In this document: positions 18,300-29,830 of the stretch, one piece after another
Layout: each line of letters begins with the position of its first letter
Numbering within the stretch: the first letter of the stretch is position 1
Assembly (NCBI GenBank): GCA_032718475.1
Contig: JAUCBJ010001848.1
Location: 30,884 to 94,883, forward strand
Direction: 5' to 3'
DNA length: 64,000 bases
From: Nemertoderma westbladi
Lineage: Eukaryota; Xenacoelomorpha; Nemertodermatida; Nemertodermatidae
Translations under genes and position numbers: made by a program
Notes under the pieces: model-generated
Seen by the model: the letters and a program-made list of their open reading frames with translations, nothing else
What the model was told of the DNA's origin: nothing
Database searches by the model: none

Positions 18300-19210
18300 T
18301 TTGGTACAGATTGGTAAGCCAATGAGGTGCGTACAACGTATCGAACGATGAGTTGGGCCAATCATAGGGCATGGAATATCTTATTGCTCCAATGTGAGGC
18401 CATCGAATACTCTCGAAGGTTCTAGTGAATTCTATGTCCTAGATTTAGTATATAAAGGGCTGGTTTGCCTTCGGTTATCACTTGTAAAATAACACTTATC
18501 ATTGTACTTGCTTAGCTTACTCTTGTAAACTTGCTGCACTAGTTGCACTAATCATTTCGTTATACTTTGTTAGTTTCTTGTTGAAACTATTGTAATTCTG
18601 TTTGATAAATCTTTTGCTAAACTGTAAATACACTGCAAACTCCTGAACATGTTTTCTTTTGGTCCAACCTTGGGACAGCCAAACATCGGGAAGATGGCAG
18701 CCTAGACCGTTAGGCCGTCAGCAACGCAGGGGAAAGATGTCCACAACACGCTAGCGCCCACATTGGATTTGACCGCGCACCCCCTTCGCCCTTCGAAATA
18801 CTCCACTTGCCATGCAGCGCCCACTTTATGAGGAAGGTAAGACTTTGTTCGACGCCCTTGCCCGCCGTAAGACCTATAGATCAGGGTAAGCGTGACGCCG
18901 TCCTGGATGCCGCAAAATTTAGGATCAAATAATTATATTTAGGCAGTTCTAGGCCCCCTTTGTCAGTCCTGCGAACCCCTGGGTTAACCTGCATTTCTCA
19001 CAGGTGCGAACTATTGCCATTCGTCAGTACGCGAGTACATAGGTACGGACAGCATATGTTCCATAATTTAGTGATTCGTAGTACTGACTGTTTGGTACCG
19101 GTTCGCTTTGTAGAACATACATTAGTACCCCCCCCTGCCTGGAGTTAGTTATTTGATCAGGCAAGGAGTATTTCTGCTACCGGCACACCGCTTGGCCTAG
19201 GGAGGTTTTA
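18300..19210 (+). other. possible solo LTR or promoter region, no gene
   Basis: No coding sequence. A TATATAAAGGGC at about 18449 is followed by a T-rich leader and, near 18660, by TGGTCCAACCTTGGGACAGC, which would fit a TATA-driven LTR followed by a primer-binding-like site. No partner LTR was found, so this is tentative. Confidence 0.3.
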
Positions 19211-19214
19211 TTAA

Positions 19215-20747
19215 CCCTATTAGTACCGGGCTATAAAATGTTGTACAAATACCGGAAGGGGGTCATATTGACCCCCCCCCCCTCTAAAATCTACAAATAT
19301 TTACGAAAACGTCTGATTTTTTGTTTGTACGTAGGTATCACTTGTCTGGATCCGACAGAAAAAAAAATTTTCGAAAAAATGTACTGGGGTGGTTATATTG
19401 CAGCACCAAAATTACAAGTAGTGCACAATTTTCACCAAATTTGAAAGTTACATTTTCGGCTAATTATTTTTCTATACAGGTGTTCTGGGGTGCAAAATAC
19501 ATTGGAAAATATTAAAAAATGATATGATTACTATAAATGGCTGTTTAGTCCTCTCTGCGTAGGAAAAAAATGAAAAAAACAAGTAACCAGCACTTTTCAG
19601 TTAGAACACAAAATTTGTAATTCACTTATACGATGCTATAAATTCATATTTTCAGGTTTTCGAGGGCGCTGATTCTAATGGAATACATTTCTAATATGCC
19701 AGATCATTGCTACTTGTATTTTTCGGCGTAATTTGGCAAATTTTGGTGCTAGCACCAAATTTCGTACCCATCACCAAAAAGTACAAGTTTGCGATGTCCA
19801 GTGCTGTTTTTATTGATTCCATCGGATTCAGGACCCTCATAAATCCGTACAACGCAAGAAACAAGGTGATACTATCTACTTATCAATTTGCATATTTTCC
19901 AAAATTTGGTGCTGGCACAGCAATTTTCACCCACCGGCGAAAAATACAAGTTTGAGAACTCTTATGAAATTTTTACTGATTCCATTGAATTCATAACCAT
20001 CACAAACCCGTATAACGCAAGAAACAAGGTGACACAATCAAAATTTTGGTGCTAGCACCACATTTTGCACCCACATCGGAAAAATACAAGTTTGAGATGT
20101 CTAGATCGATAATTATATTTTCCATTGAATTCAGAACAGCCATAAACCTCTAAAACGCAAGAAATAAATTGTCACAAGCAATTTTATCTATTGAATGGAT
20201 TTTCAAAATTTCGTGCTAGCACCAAAATTTGCACACAGCACCGAAAAATACAAGTTTGATACGCTTGGTGCAACTCGTATATATTTCATTGAATCGAGAA
20301 ACCCAAAAAACCCCAATTGCGTAAAAAACAAGTTTCAAACGATCAATTTACAAAATTGACTTATTTCAAAATTTGGTGCTGGCATCAAAATTTGGCACCC
20401 ACCGAAAAAAACAAGTTTGAAATTTCTAAATAAATTTATATGAATTCCATCAAATTTCTAACACCAAAAAACCGGTGTAAATCAAAAATAGAGATGTTAC
20501 AATTCATATTTAATGAAATGTAATTTTCAAAAAACGTCTCAAAAAAAGTGCCAAAAGTAGGGTTAAAAAATGGTGCTATAACTCGAAAAGTACCCAATAT
20601 TTTTGAAAACGGTTTTCACTACTAGGAAGACAATAGATTTTTAGGAAAAGTCATAAAATTTCAGATTCCTAACTGCGTTTGTTTCAGAATTATAATAAAA
20701 AAACCACGAGGGGGGTCATATTGACCCCCCCCCCGGGTTTAATAGGG
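19215..20747. mobile_element. piggyBac-like non-autonomous element, complete, TTAA duplication
   Basis: Flanked by TTAA at 19211-19214 and 20748-20751. Ends read CCCTATTA on the left and the reverse complement of CCCTATTAAACCCGGG on the right, and both carry inner GGGGGTCATATTGACCCC palindromes. The interior has no transposase ORF; it is made of diverged repeats of a unit containing TTTGGTGCTAGCACCAAA and CGCAAGAAACAAGGTG. Piggybac transposases cut and rejoin at TTAA, so this copy would need an enzyme in trans. Partial copies lie at 38252-38665 and 45427-46188. Confidence 0.85.
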
Positions 20748-20970
20748 TTAATATCCTACCGCGCCTTGCCACGTACTGATAGGTATTGCTGCTATCTACC
20801 GCGGCAACAAAGTTCTAGAATTAAATTTGTATACCAGATCAGCTAACGTACGGTAGTGATTAACCCCTATTTCTTATCTTACAACCAGAATCTGGTATTA
20901 GTGCCGATCACGGGTGTAGTTACTAACACCGTGGTTGCCCATTGAGTTGTGGATAGGAAGGAGAGAGCTT

Positions 20971-20993
20971 TGACGTCATTTGTGAGTATAAAG
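20971..20993 (+). promoter_or_regulatory. CRE next to a TATA box
   Basis: TGACGTCA (20971-20978) is followed nine bases later by TATAAAG (20987-20993). This could be a core promoter, perhaps of an LTR, but no ORF or LTR pair follows it. Confidence 0.35.
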
Positions 20994-23900
20994 TTCTACA
21001 AAACGCGACTAGTTCATTTTAGTAGCTAGCGCACGGTATCATTTCGGTCAGAAAATCACTAAAACCTAGTGAAAAGATATGAACCAAAATTGTTTTATTT
21101 GTAACACACCCACACACACACGCCCTAAAACATATTTACCCTTAGAGTTCTACTAGTTATAGCGTACTATATATTACTTTAGGCAGAATTTATCTGTATT
21201 TGTAAATTAGGATCTGATATTTAGTTACGGCAAGAAGGAGTATTTCATTTTCGTTATTAAACTGTTGTTTTCTGCTCAGCAGTATTGTTACATTAGGCAC
21301 GACCTTGTTTAGGCTGATTCAGACAGGGAGATCAGTATTGTAACGCTAGGGCTGTAACCCACCTAGCTCGTATATAAACCATATAAATCACACCGCGGCA
21401 AGTTACGGTATTTAGGACTGTCAGCGATAGTTAGGATTCGCTGCGCGGGGATTGTTTTCCCGTGAGTTTGGTCTGTTACTGTAACTGTACATCTGCCTCA
21501 CCGGTTAGAGGACAGGTATCCTTTTGTCTAGTTCGTAGGCATTAGACCCGCTCACGTACATAGAATAGACACTAGGCTCTGTTCCTCGCCAGTAGTAGTT
21601 TGTGTATTGTATCTGTTTGTTTAGATATCCTGGACTGGGATTTGTTGTCAGATACTGTACGAGCCCGTATACATTACTAGATCTTACGGTAAGATACATC
21701 GTTACTAGGATCCGGTAAGCGGTATACTACTGGACCTTACAGAGTCACTACACAGAAGCTGAATGCTCTCAGTGGTGTGCTACTTGTTGGACACTAATAC
21801 AGATAATTCTACTTTACTAAGTTACTTATCACTACATTATTACTTACAATTACAATGGGTTGAGATTACAATCTCTAAATGAACAATAAACAAGTTACAT
21901 GTACAATTTTTAGGGTAATTTTACAAGAAATCTACAAACCAGCCAAACAAGGAGTTAGAATATCTGGTTCTTTCAAACTGACAGGAAACTACGGTAGTTG
22001 AAAACAATAAGTAGTAGTAAGTAAATTGCTTTGTCCAGATAAGGAAATACCACCGTCTGACGACTTATAGTCTTAGCTCTATAAGTACTACGTTATATAC
22101 CCCGGAGTGTCCCTACCTAGAGGTTAATTACCGAAGCCAACCAGAGCTAACGTGCCTATTAACCACGTTACAACACAAATATACTGCCTACACACTAAAT
22201 TACTTTCGGAAAGCACTGTACTCTAAACCCTAGATTAGGTACAAGTACTTATACAACAAATAACCAGTAATATACTTGAACAGCCAAAATAACCTGCTGT
22301 GGAGTGACTGGAGCACAAAATCACCAGTCTTTACCTACGCCAAGCAGCCCTGATGTAGTACCGGGGTTAATTTAACTATAACGGTATGTATAACAAGCAC
22401 AATTACTGTAGGAATAAACTTGGGGAATTGGAGGTTGCGAATACTCGCATAGACTCTGAATAATAAATATTACGCTACCCGTGCAGACTATTCAAATAAA
22501 ACACAGACCAAATGCTGGCAGACTACTGTCAAGCCTAAACAAACTACAGTATATGCAGACTCCGAAATGGTTAGTTAGTAGGCGTTCTAACCAAGTAGTA
22601 TGACTTATTCTTTCGGGGGGGATTTACCTTACAACACTGAATGCCCCCACCTTCCTAACTAGCACTTTATCGGACAGAAACTCTACACACACTGCAATCG
22701 CCTCAGACCTAACAACAGTTAGACAACAATCTGGCCTACAAATTATTTATACAATCTGAGCAGGCTTACACGCCTTCTGCTCAATATTACACTTACAGAT
22801 AAATAAAACTGACAGAAATAAATAAGCTCTAAAAGAAATAAGGGGTCTACAGTCCCTACTTTCTTAAACAGCCTACTAATATACAATATATCACAATCGA
22901 AATAATACTGGTACCTGTAAGTACCGGTTCGGGTGGTTGGGCAGTTAGGCCTACAGTTTACCGTCCGACCGGTACATTCCACTTTATTGCCTACGGTGCA
23001 ATAAAGAACCGAACAAATCTATTAATGTTTGCGCTTTTAGACCTTTAGCAGTTTAACCTGCCAATTTTAGTTGTCCTCTTGTTTATAAATCGACTTTAGC
23101 CTATATCAATTACCTAGTGTACTGAAGTTACATCAGCCGAAGCCAGTCCGTGCGCGACCTATCACCCACGGTTTTGGGAGACTGGATTCGGATTCCTTGA
23201 GAGTTATTGCAGTGTAGACCTACTGTATTATTCGATTGATCGTTACTATATAATCTCTGACAATATATTTACTTTCGGGGAAATATTAACAGTTCCTTTA
23301 GGACGTGGCGTTTTAAGTATAAAAACAGAGTTATGACTTAAACTAATCACAACTAGATGGCCACAGAGTTTCGTAAATAGCACATTTTTTAGGAGATGCT
23401 TTATTAACCTTCACACTACTTCACACGACTTCACACTACTTCACACTACTTCGCACTGATCTGCCGACCGTCACTGAATTTGATCATATATAAGGAGGAT
23501 CGCAACTGACACACATAGGGACCATGAAATATCATTTAATTCACACAAAAACCACTATAATTTAAGTAGCAGTTGCTACCGGTAAACCTGTTCCTCTTAC
23601 CTTCAGTAATCAAGAAGATTGGGGGTTTTATGATTATTTATCGGTATTCTCCAAATATAACAGCAATATCCATTAATATAACGACAATTAATAACAAAAG
23701 TAAAATAATGCGGTGAACAGTCAGTATGTGTTACAATAGTAAATAATGCAATGTTCAGTTAGTATGTCGAGTTGAGACAAGTAATAGTCCAGGTGAGTTA
23801 AGTTAATAGATTTACGTTCTTATAATCAAGGCCATCTGATGTTTCCTAGGCCAAAGTCTGAAACTTCTACACAGAAGCACAGAAGATTCCGAGCCGGTTC

Positions 23901-24240
23901 TGATGCTAAGAAAAAAAGTAAACAAAGACCGTAATGCATTGCGCGAGTTTCCATAGGCCTCTGTCAGACATAAAGGGAAAATTGCTCTGATTGGCTGAAT
24001 GAGGCAGAACAAAGAAAACTCCACGTCCAGAAAGAATCAGCTGACAGATTTCGTCATCTGGGCTCTAATTCCTTCCCGTCGCGTAGTTGGATAAATTTAG
24101 GGCTATTTTAGAGTATTCTGCGCATTGCGGAAAAATGACTTGTTATGTCCGCAAAAGCTTTTACAACAAGATAGGAGGTAGGCCATCACTGATTTAAACT
24201 AATTAAGACCATACTTAGCTATCTCTTGCCCTACTGAGCC
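20994..24240. other. gene-poor stretch
   Basis: No ORF with recognisable similarity on either strand. It has an 11-bp tandem run (ACTACTTCACA units) at about 23405-23458. The longest open frames are shorter than 85 codons and lack domain features. TAGGCCTA-type and TACCGGT words are frequent. Confidence 0.5.
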
Positions 24241-24317
24241 TTTCTAAGGCACCACCAGTCTGGTGAGAGAGGAGAATCGTGATGGTGGAGAAACTATGAA
24301 GGAGTTTATCGTATTCC

Positions 24318-24866
24318 ATGGAGAGGGGCGGATATATGGTCTCGGATGACGTGGAGACAGTTGAGGATGATGGTGGGACAAGAAAGGGGTCAGGAGGGTC
24401 GATTAGAAATATATTGCTGCATTTAGTGGTGGTGAACAGAGATATTTTTCTGTTTGACCTAGCGACCTATGGTAAGAAGATCGGGCCAAAGTTGAACCGC
24501 CTACCAGATGCGATGCAGAAGCTGGTAAGGTCAAAGACTATGATGGAGATTGGATCAGCGATACGCGGCAACGCGGAGAGGATTATTGGACCAGGCACCC
24601 CGTATCTTCTGGACATCCAGGTAGTCTACATGGCTATGACGAAACCTGATGGATTAGGATTAGTGGATAACACGGGACAATACCGAGCCTTGGCAATGGG
24701 TCAGTTGATGGGACTCACGTGCCACAAGCTGATGGAGTGGAACAAGTTCCGAGAGGAATACGGTGCAGGACTTGCTGATTTACTCAAGTGGGGGGCGAGA
24801 CGGGGAGAGACAAGTCATATCACGTACAAAAGGGGGGGGGGGGGGGGGTTAAGACACATCGTGTAG
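24318..24866 (+). pseudogene. third copy of the exonuclease-like ORF, catalytic residues lost
   Basis: This 182-codon ORF aligns without large gaps to residues about 108-270 of the ORF at 1-1411: both share DIFLFDL, TYGKK, PKLNRLP, GSAIR, AERI and a C-terminal KWGAR. At motif I the copy reads SDDVE where the other has LDDEG. At motif II it reads GSAIRGNAERI where the other has GSAIREDAERI, so the aspartate is now asparagine. Hence it is unlikely to be an active nuclease. The frame ends just after a 17-G run (24832-24848). Upstream similarity breaks at once, so the N-terminal part is lost or shifted. Confidence 0.75.
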
Positions 24867-25212
24867 ACGAATATATAATATATGTACTATAGTCAAGTAC
24901 AGCCTTTTTCTAACTAGCTAGTGGAACTGGGGACTAATTGACTATAACAGGAGGACGAGACTTTAGACGGATCACACTTCTTGAGTGCGACGGCATAAAC
25001 GAGAATGTGAGGCCCGACTGAAGTGAGTGGGGATAAAACGGGTTGAGCAAGGGGACCATGGGGAGAAGGTGCTAGAGTTAAGGGAGAAGAGTAAGGGGTG
25101 CGAGGTCCGAGTGTGGGGAGCGAGCATGGAGGGGAATGAGTCCTAAGGGACTGGCGAGAGAGGAAGGGACAACAAAGTCCGAGAGGTTAAATTGTGTGAG
25201 GAGTGAGGACGA

Positions 25213-25431
25213 TTGTCTAAAACAGAGACGCCAGATGCCTTGGCACAGCTTAGCTCGCAGATGAACCAAGGAAGGGTAGTGATAACAGACCCATTGGGGC
25301 CGGACTGGAAATTGACTCCGAGAATAAAATTCCACCCCACACCCAATATTAGATTGGATTCCAGCGGAATTAAAGCGCACTTAAGGTTGATGCTATTTTC
25401 TCACTGGGAAGATAGCATGGGGGGAGTGTAA
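25213..25431 (+). CDS. short ORF ending at a polypurine tract (possible element 3' end)
   Basis: 72 codons with no recognised domain. It lies downstream of, and on the same strand as, the exonuclease-like copy. Its end overlaps a purine tract (GGGGGGAG, 25419-25426) followed by TGTAAGCGG, which has the look of a PPT plus LTR start of a retroelement. No second LTR copy was found, so the right boundary is unknown. Confidence 0.35.
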   Translation: MSKTETPDALAQLSSQMNQGRVVITDPLGPDWKLTPRIKFHPTPNIRLDSSGIKAHLRLMLFSHWEDSMGGV

Positions 25432-25498
25432 GCGGATTCAATTCCCTGCACTACCCACCGAAAATGGGCTAAGTGGGATTTTACCAATTATAGTTGGC

Positions 25499-25529
25499 GA
25501 GGTGACATTACCAATAATAATGTCACCTC
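25499..25529. repeat. perfect 12-bp inverted repeat hairpin
   Basis: GAGGTGACATTA (25499-25510) and TAATGTCACCTC (25518-25529) flank a 7-base loop. A further GCGAGGTGACA word occurs near 25647. Lies in the possible LTR downstream of 25427. Function unknown. Confidence 0.7.
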
Positions 25530-26102
25530 ATAACCGACTCGGGCGATACGCATCGCCAGCCACAGGGAAAGTTGAGTGGTCAAACCATCTCAGAGGGACA
25601 AAGGGGCTAGGAAGGCTAGCACATGGGGACAGTGGCAACAGGGAGTGGCGAGGTGACAATTAATCAAGTTAAGCCAATGATGGGTGGGGAAAACACATTG
25701 GAAGTGATTAGAGCGCATCTATTGGACAGGCCACTCAGTAGAGTAGAGGTGATTAATATGTGTTAATAATATAACCGTTGCACTTATTGATTCTGATTCA
25801 GTTGGTTTCTATACAGTTGTGAGACCGGAACAGTTTTTAACCGTCGTCATTACCGTGCTATTATATTCTGACTGTGCTATTATTATGTTCTTCGATTACA
25901 GCAACTGACAGTAAAAACTCAGTTATTTAAACGGCCTTTGGCTTATTACATATATCCAGACTACAGCTTTAGCAGCCTACGGACGCAGCGATGCGTATAA
26001 CACACACCGGTCAGGATTCATACTGCCAACTCCGTTGGATCCCATCACAATTGTTACTATAGCAATACCGGTACCATATCGTATTACATCTGATAATATT
26101 TC

Positions 26103-26305
26103 TGTGATATAAATGTTTAATGTATTTTATTGAGATACCGGAAGTATCCCAGATAATCGGTTTGACCTTTGCAATGTGTACGGTGAAGGGATTGATCTAT
26201 ATTAGATAGTAGGTAAGGCATTGCTAGAGGGGTTTATAGATTAATTGTCGTTTGTTTGATTAAAGTTTGGAGTTAATATTTAATTGTGATTTCCCTGTTT
26301 TAATA
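26103..26305 (+). repeat. 5' LTR of Ty3-type element
   Basis: Begins TGTGATATAAATG and ends TGTTTTAATA; followed one base later by the primer-binding site. Confidence 0.93.
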
Positions 26306-26331
26306 TTGGCGCAGTGTGATTTACATAAAAC

Positions 26332-26985
26332 ATGAAATTATCAATAACATCCGATTTCGCATGTTGGGAAACAGCATTGAGGGCGGAGATCAACTTGTTA
26401 GTGTTGCAAGGGAAAATCGAGGAGGAAAAAAAGAACGAAGCTTTGCTAATGAAGATACAGATTTCCGTAGAAGACAACATTTTAAAGAAAATGCATATAG
26501 ACGGCCGAACCACAGCAAATTCTTTACTAACAAAACTCAAAGAGGTATGGACACAGTTGGTGGTACCAACCGACGGAGTAAATTCATTAGAGTTTGACAT
26601 AGTGTCAAGGGACGATGTAACCAAATTTGATGACAATTTGAGACTACTCCGCTATAAACGAACGATTTCCGACGATTTAGCTATTAGTATATTCATAAAA
26701 AACATAAAAAATGAAACGTCAAGAAAGATCGTTCTGGTCCAGCAATTCACGTCATGGGATGCGTTGGTGCGTTTCATTATGGACACGGGTATCTCTCTAA
26801 CCAATTATAACCAACATACTTCGCATCTACCAGTATCAGGAGCCGTAAAAACAGGATGCTACAATTGCGGTGTAGCCGGCCACTTTGCTAGACAATGCTT
26901 CAAGCGGTGCAATCGTTGCACCAATCACAATCACTTGCCTAAAGACTGTTTAAAAGGAAAATCAAAAAACGACGCTTCCCAGTAG
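26332..26985 (+). CDS. Gag of the Ty3-type element
   Basis: 217 residues, ATG start 25 bp after the start of the primer-binding site. The N-terminal two thirds is an alpha-helical capsid-like region resembling the copia/gypsy Gag fold (FMDTGISLTNY is near its end). The C-terminus has a zinc knuckle, CYNCGVAGHFARQC, and a second half-motif CNRCTNHNHLPKDC. It packages element RNA in cytoplasmic particles. It is short for the family. The slippery heptamer A AAA AAC sits five codons before its TAG. Confidence 0.93.
   Translation: MKLSITSDFACWETALRAEINLLVLQGKIEEEKKNEALLMKIQISVEDNILKKMHIDGRTTANSLLTKLKEVWTQLVVPTDGVNSLEFDIVSRDDVTKFDDNLRLLRYKRTISDDLAISIFIKNIKNETSRKIVLVQQFTSWDALVRFIMDTGISLTNYNQHTSHLPVSGAVKTGCYNCGVAGHFARQCFKRCNRCTNHNHLPKDCLKGKSKNDASQ
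26964..26970 (+). promoter_or_regulatory. -1 ribosomal frameshift heptamer between gag and pol
   Basis: A AAA AAC lies in the right phase of the gag frame (TCA AAA AAC), 12 bases before the gag TAG. The -1 frame is open from here into pol at 26985. X XXY YYZ heptamers of this exact sequence are well-known -1 frameshift sites in retroviruses. Confidence 0.8.
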
Positions 26986-29750
26986 TGGGGGGTGCAACTA
27001 CTGGGATCATCAACGAACCGATAGCACCATTCATTTACGCAGAAATCGATTTGAATGGTGGAAACCCACGCATAGCTATGTTAGACACCGGATCGGAATT
27101 AAACTTAATGTCAATAAACATGGCTAATGACTTGTCAGTTCCGATTATACCGCATGGTATATATTTTCGTACAGCATCTGGTGATGTTGTTAAATCGAGA
27201 GGTTTTGTTCAGGTTTGGGTGAAGTGGGGAGATATTCGTCAAACATTTGATTTTCATGTACTGGGAGATCCTCCATTTGATTTAATACTTGGCATTAGGG
27301 CCATACGGACCTTCCCCTCAATATTATCTTATCCCATTGTGGCGATGACTGCGACTACGACTACCGATACAGCTCTTTCAAAGGAATACTTTTTTAAACT
27401 TTTCCGTTGGCCATCATCATGGTCATCCGATAATACAAAACGTCTCCACGACTTGATCTGGGAATTTCAGGATATATTTAGTCGATCGAAATTCGATGTT
27501 GGAAGAATGAAATCATTCACCCATCACATAGAAACGTCTGGTCCTCCTATTTTCAGAAGACAATACAAAAACGCATACACAGAACGAGAAAATGTACACA
27601 AGATAATCACGGAGATGCATGAAAATAACATTATCTCTCCTGCTTCTTCGCCATGGAATTCGCCATATTTGTTGGTAGATAAACCTGACCACTCAAAACG
27701 ATTTTGTGTTGATTTTAGACCTCTAAACAAAGTCACTCAGGACAATAAATTCCCCATGCCAGTAATAGATGAACTTTTAGATAGACTTCAAGGAAAGAAA
27801 ATTTTTTCGATGTTAGACATGACGGCCGGTTATTGGCAAGTACCCTTATCTGAGGAAAGTAAACCGAAGACGGCTTTCCAAGCGGATCATAGACAGTGGC
27901 AATTCAATGTGTTAGCAATGGGATTGAAAAATGCGGCCCCAGAATTCCAACGAGACATGCAAACTGTATTAAGAGGTCTCAACACGTTTCCTTACCAGGA
28001 CGACATCATCAACGCTACTGAGACTGAAGAAGAACATCTAGAGAGCCTACAGAAAATTTTCGTACGATTACGAAATGAAGGAATTAAATTAAAACCATCA
28101 AAATGCGCATTTGGTCTAACTGAGATATCGTATTTGGGTTTTATAATTCAAGATGGACAAGTCAAACCTGATCCTGATAAAATAAAGTGTATACAAGAAT
28201 TTCCTACGCCAACCAATGGAAAGGAATTACAGTCATTTCTTGGACTCATTAACTTTTATTCAAGGTTCGCTAAGAGATTAGCTACATACGCGGCTCCCTT
28301 ATATGAGTTGACAACAAAATCAAAAAATAAATTCAAATGGTTACCCGAACATTCCGAAGTCTTTGATAAAGTAAAAAATTTATTCTCTGAAGCAGTATCA
28401 TTATACATTCCCGATTTATCACAAGCTTTCATAGTCAGAACCGACGCAAGCGATAGGGCTGTTGGAGCTGTGTTGAGTCAAATAATTAATTCTGAAGAAG
28501 TCCCAGTGCATTTCGCAAGTCGAACCCTACGCGGATCGGAACTTAACTGGTCAACTACTGATAAAGAATTTTTTAGTTTACATTGGGCAATCAGAAAATT
28601 TGAAATGTACTTAAAGGGAAATGAAGTAACAGTTTACACTGACCACAAACCATTAATTGGACTGATAGACAAGAGAGCTGGAAACAATCAACGACAAAGA
28701 CGATGGCTAGATTATATACAGGACTTTAAATTAAATATTAACTATATACGTGGAGTTGAAAACGTTGTGGCAGACACTTTGTCTCGCTTGCCATTAGACT
28801 CAACGTTCCCAAATGTAAAGGCCGCTCCATTCGTACCAAACGCCGTTTGTGCTCTCAAGGCGTTATCTGACAAAGATTCCGAGATAGTAGCAAGGCAATA
28901 CCATGATGCGGGACATTACTCTATAAACAAAACTCGTGCGGCAATTTTAAATGACGGCCTATGGTTCCCAAAAATGAGATCCACACTACGATCAATTCAA
29001 GATGATTGTATAGAGTGTCGCACAAAGAAGTCGTACACAAAAAATCCCCCAAAAGGAGAACTACCAAACCTAAAAACTTGTGCTATTGGGGAGATTGTCT
29101 CTATTGACATTGTTGGACCCTTACCAACAACAAGATTAGGATTTCGTTACATCTTGTCGATGATAGATATGGCGTCACGTTACCTGGAAGCGGTACCAAT
29201 GAAAATGGTTACAGCGCAAATAACTGCAGACGCTTTTCAGAAAGGATGGGTATTTAGACATGGTCCTCCACGACGAATCCACACCGACAACGGTTCCCAA
29301 TTTCGTTCTGCGTTGTTTAATAATATTCTGGAAACTGCCTTTTGCAATTATGAAATTGATCATACATATTCATCGCCGTACTATCCTCAAGGCAATGGAG
29401 TTATTGAAAGAATACACCGTACTTTAAAAGATCGCATTCGATGCATGTCTGGGGATTGGCAATCGAACTTATCGGAAGCTGTTTATAATATAAATCGCCA
29501 TGTTCACGATGGTATTGAGTGTTCGCCGTTTTTCGCACTCTATGGGTATAATGTCCCACCAGCCACTTACCCAGCAATGCTTAAAGAAAACCCATCCATC
29601 ATGCAATCGTTAGCTCCTCCTATCCCACCACCACAAAGATCAACGTTTGGCCCCAAATTTCACCCACCTCAACGAGTTGTAGCAAAATTATCTCCGCAGG
29701 TTGTTCGCCTAGATCAATATGGAACTGTGAATATAAGAAAATGTACTTAG
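26985..29750 (+). CDS. Pol (protease-RT-RNase H-integrase) of the Ty3-type element
   Basis: 921 codons, in the -1 frame relative to gag. Order: protease with AMLDTGSELNLM (residue about 35), RT with LDMTAGYWQVPL and the catalytic FPYQDDIINA, RNase H (RTDASDRAVGAVLSQ ... YTDHKPL), integrase zinc finger (HYSINKTRAAIL ... CIEC) and integrase core DIVGPLP, HTDNGSQF, GNGVIERIHR. It copies and integrates the element. The RT motif is YQDD where YVDD or YIDD is usual. It ends about 80 bp before the 3' LTR and has no chromodomain that I can see. Confidence 0.95.
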   Translation: MGGATTGIINEPIAPFIYAEIDLNGGNPRIAMLDTGSELNLMSINMANDLSVPIIPHGIYFRTASGDVVKSRGFVQVWVKWGDIRQTFDFHVLGDPPFDLILGIRAIRTFPSILSYPIVAMTATTTTDTALSKEYFFKLFRWPSSWSSDNTKRLHDLIWEFQDIFSRSKFDVGRMKSFTHHIETSGPPIFRRQYKNAYTERENVHKIITEMHENNIISPASSPWNSPYLLVDKPDHSKRFCVDFRPLNKVTQDNKFPMPVIDELLDRLQGKKIFSMLDMTAGYWQVPLSEESKPKTAFQADHRQWQFNVLAMGLKNAAPEFQRDMQTVLRGLNTFPYQDDIINATETEEEHLESLQKIFVRLRNEGIKLKPSKCAFGLTEISYLGFIIQDGQVKPDPDKIKCIQEFPTPTNGKELQSFLGLINFYSRFAKRLATYAAPLYELTTKSKNKFKWLPEHSEVFDKVKNLFSEAVSLYIPDLSQAFIVRTDASDRAVGAVLSQIINSEEVPVHFASRTLRGSELNWSTTDKEFFSLHWAIRKFEMYLKGNEVTVYTDHKPLIGLIDKRAGNNQRQRRWLDYIQDFKLNINYIRGVENVVADTLSRLPLDSTFPNVKAAPFVPNAVCALKALSDKDSEIVARQYHDAGHYSINKTRAAILNDGLWFPKMRSTLRSIQDDCIECRTKKSYTKNPPKGELPNLKTCAIGEIVSIDIVGPLPTTRLGFRYILSMIDMASRYLEAVPMKMVTAQITADAFQKGWVFRHGPPRRIHTDNGSQFRSALFNNILETAFCNYEIDHTYSSPYYPQGNGVIERIHRTLKDRIRCMSGDWQSNLSEAVYNINRHVHDGIECSPFFALYGYNVPPATYPAMLKENPSIMQSLAPPIPPPQRSTFGPKFHPPQRVVAKLSPQVVRLDQYGTVNIRKCT

Positions 29751-29830
29751 TTCAATATTATTGACTCCATTTAGCGCGATTCTAATTTAGATTCATATTT
29801 TTGATGTTGTTGAATTTTGTAAGGGGGATA

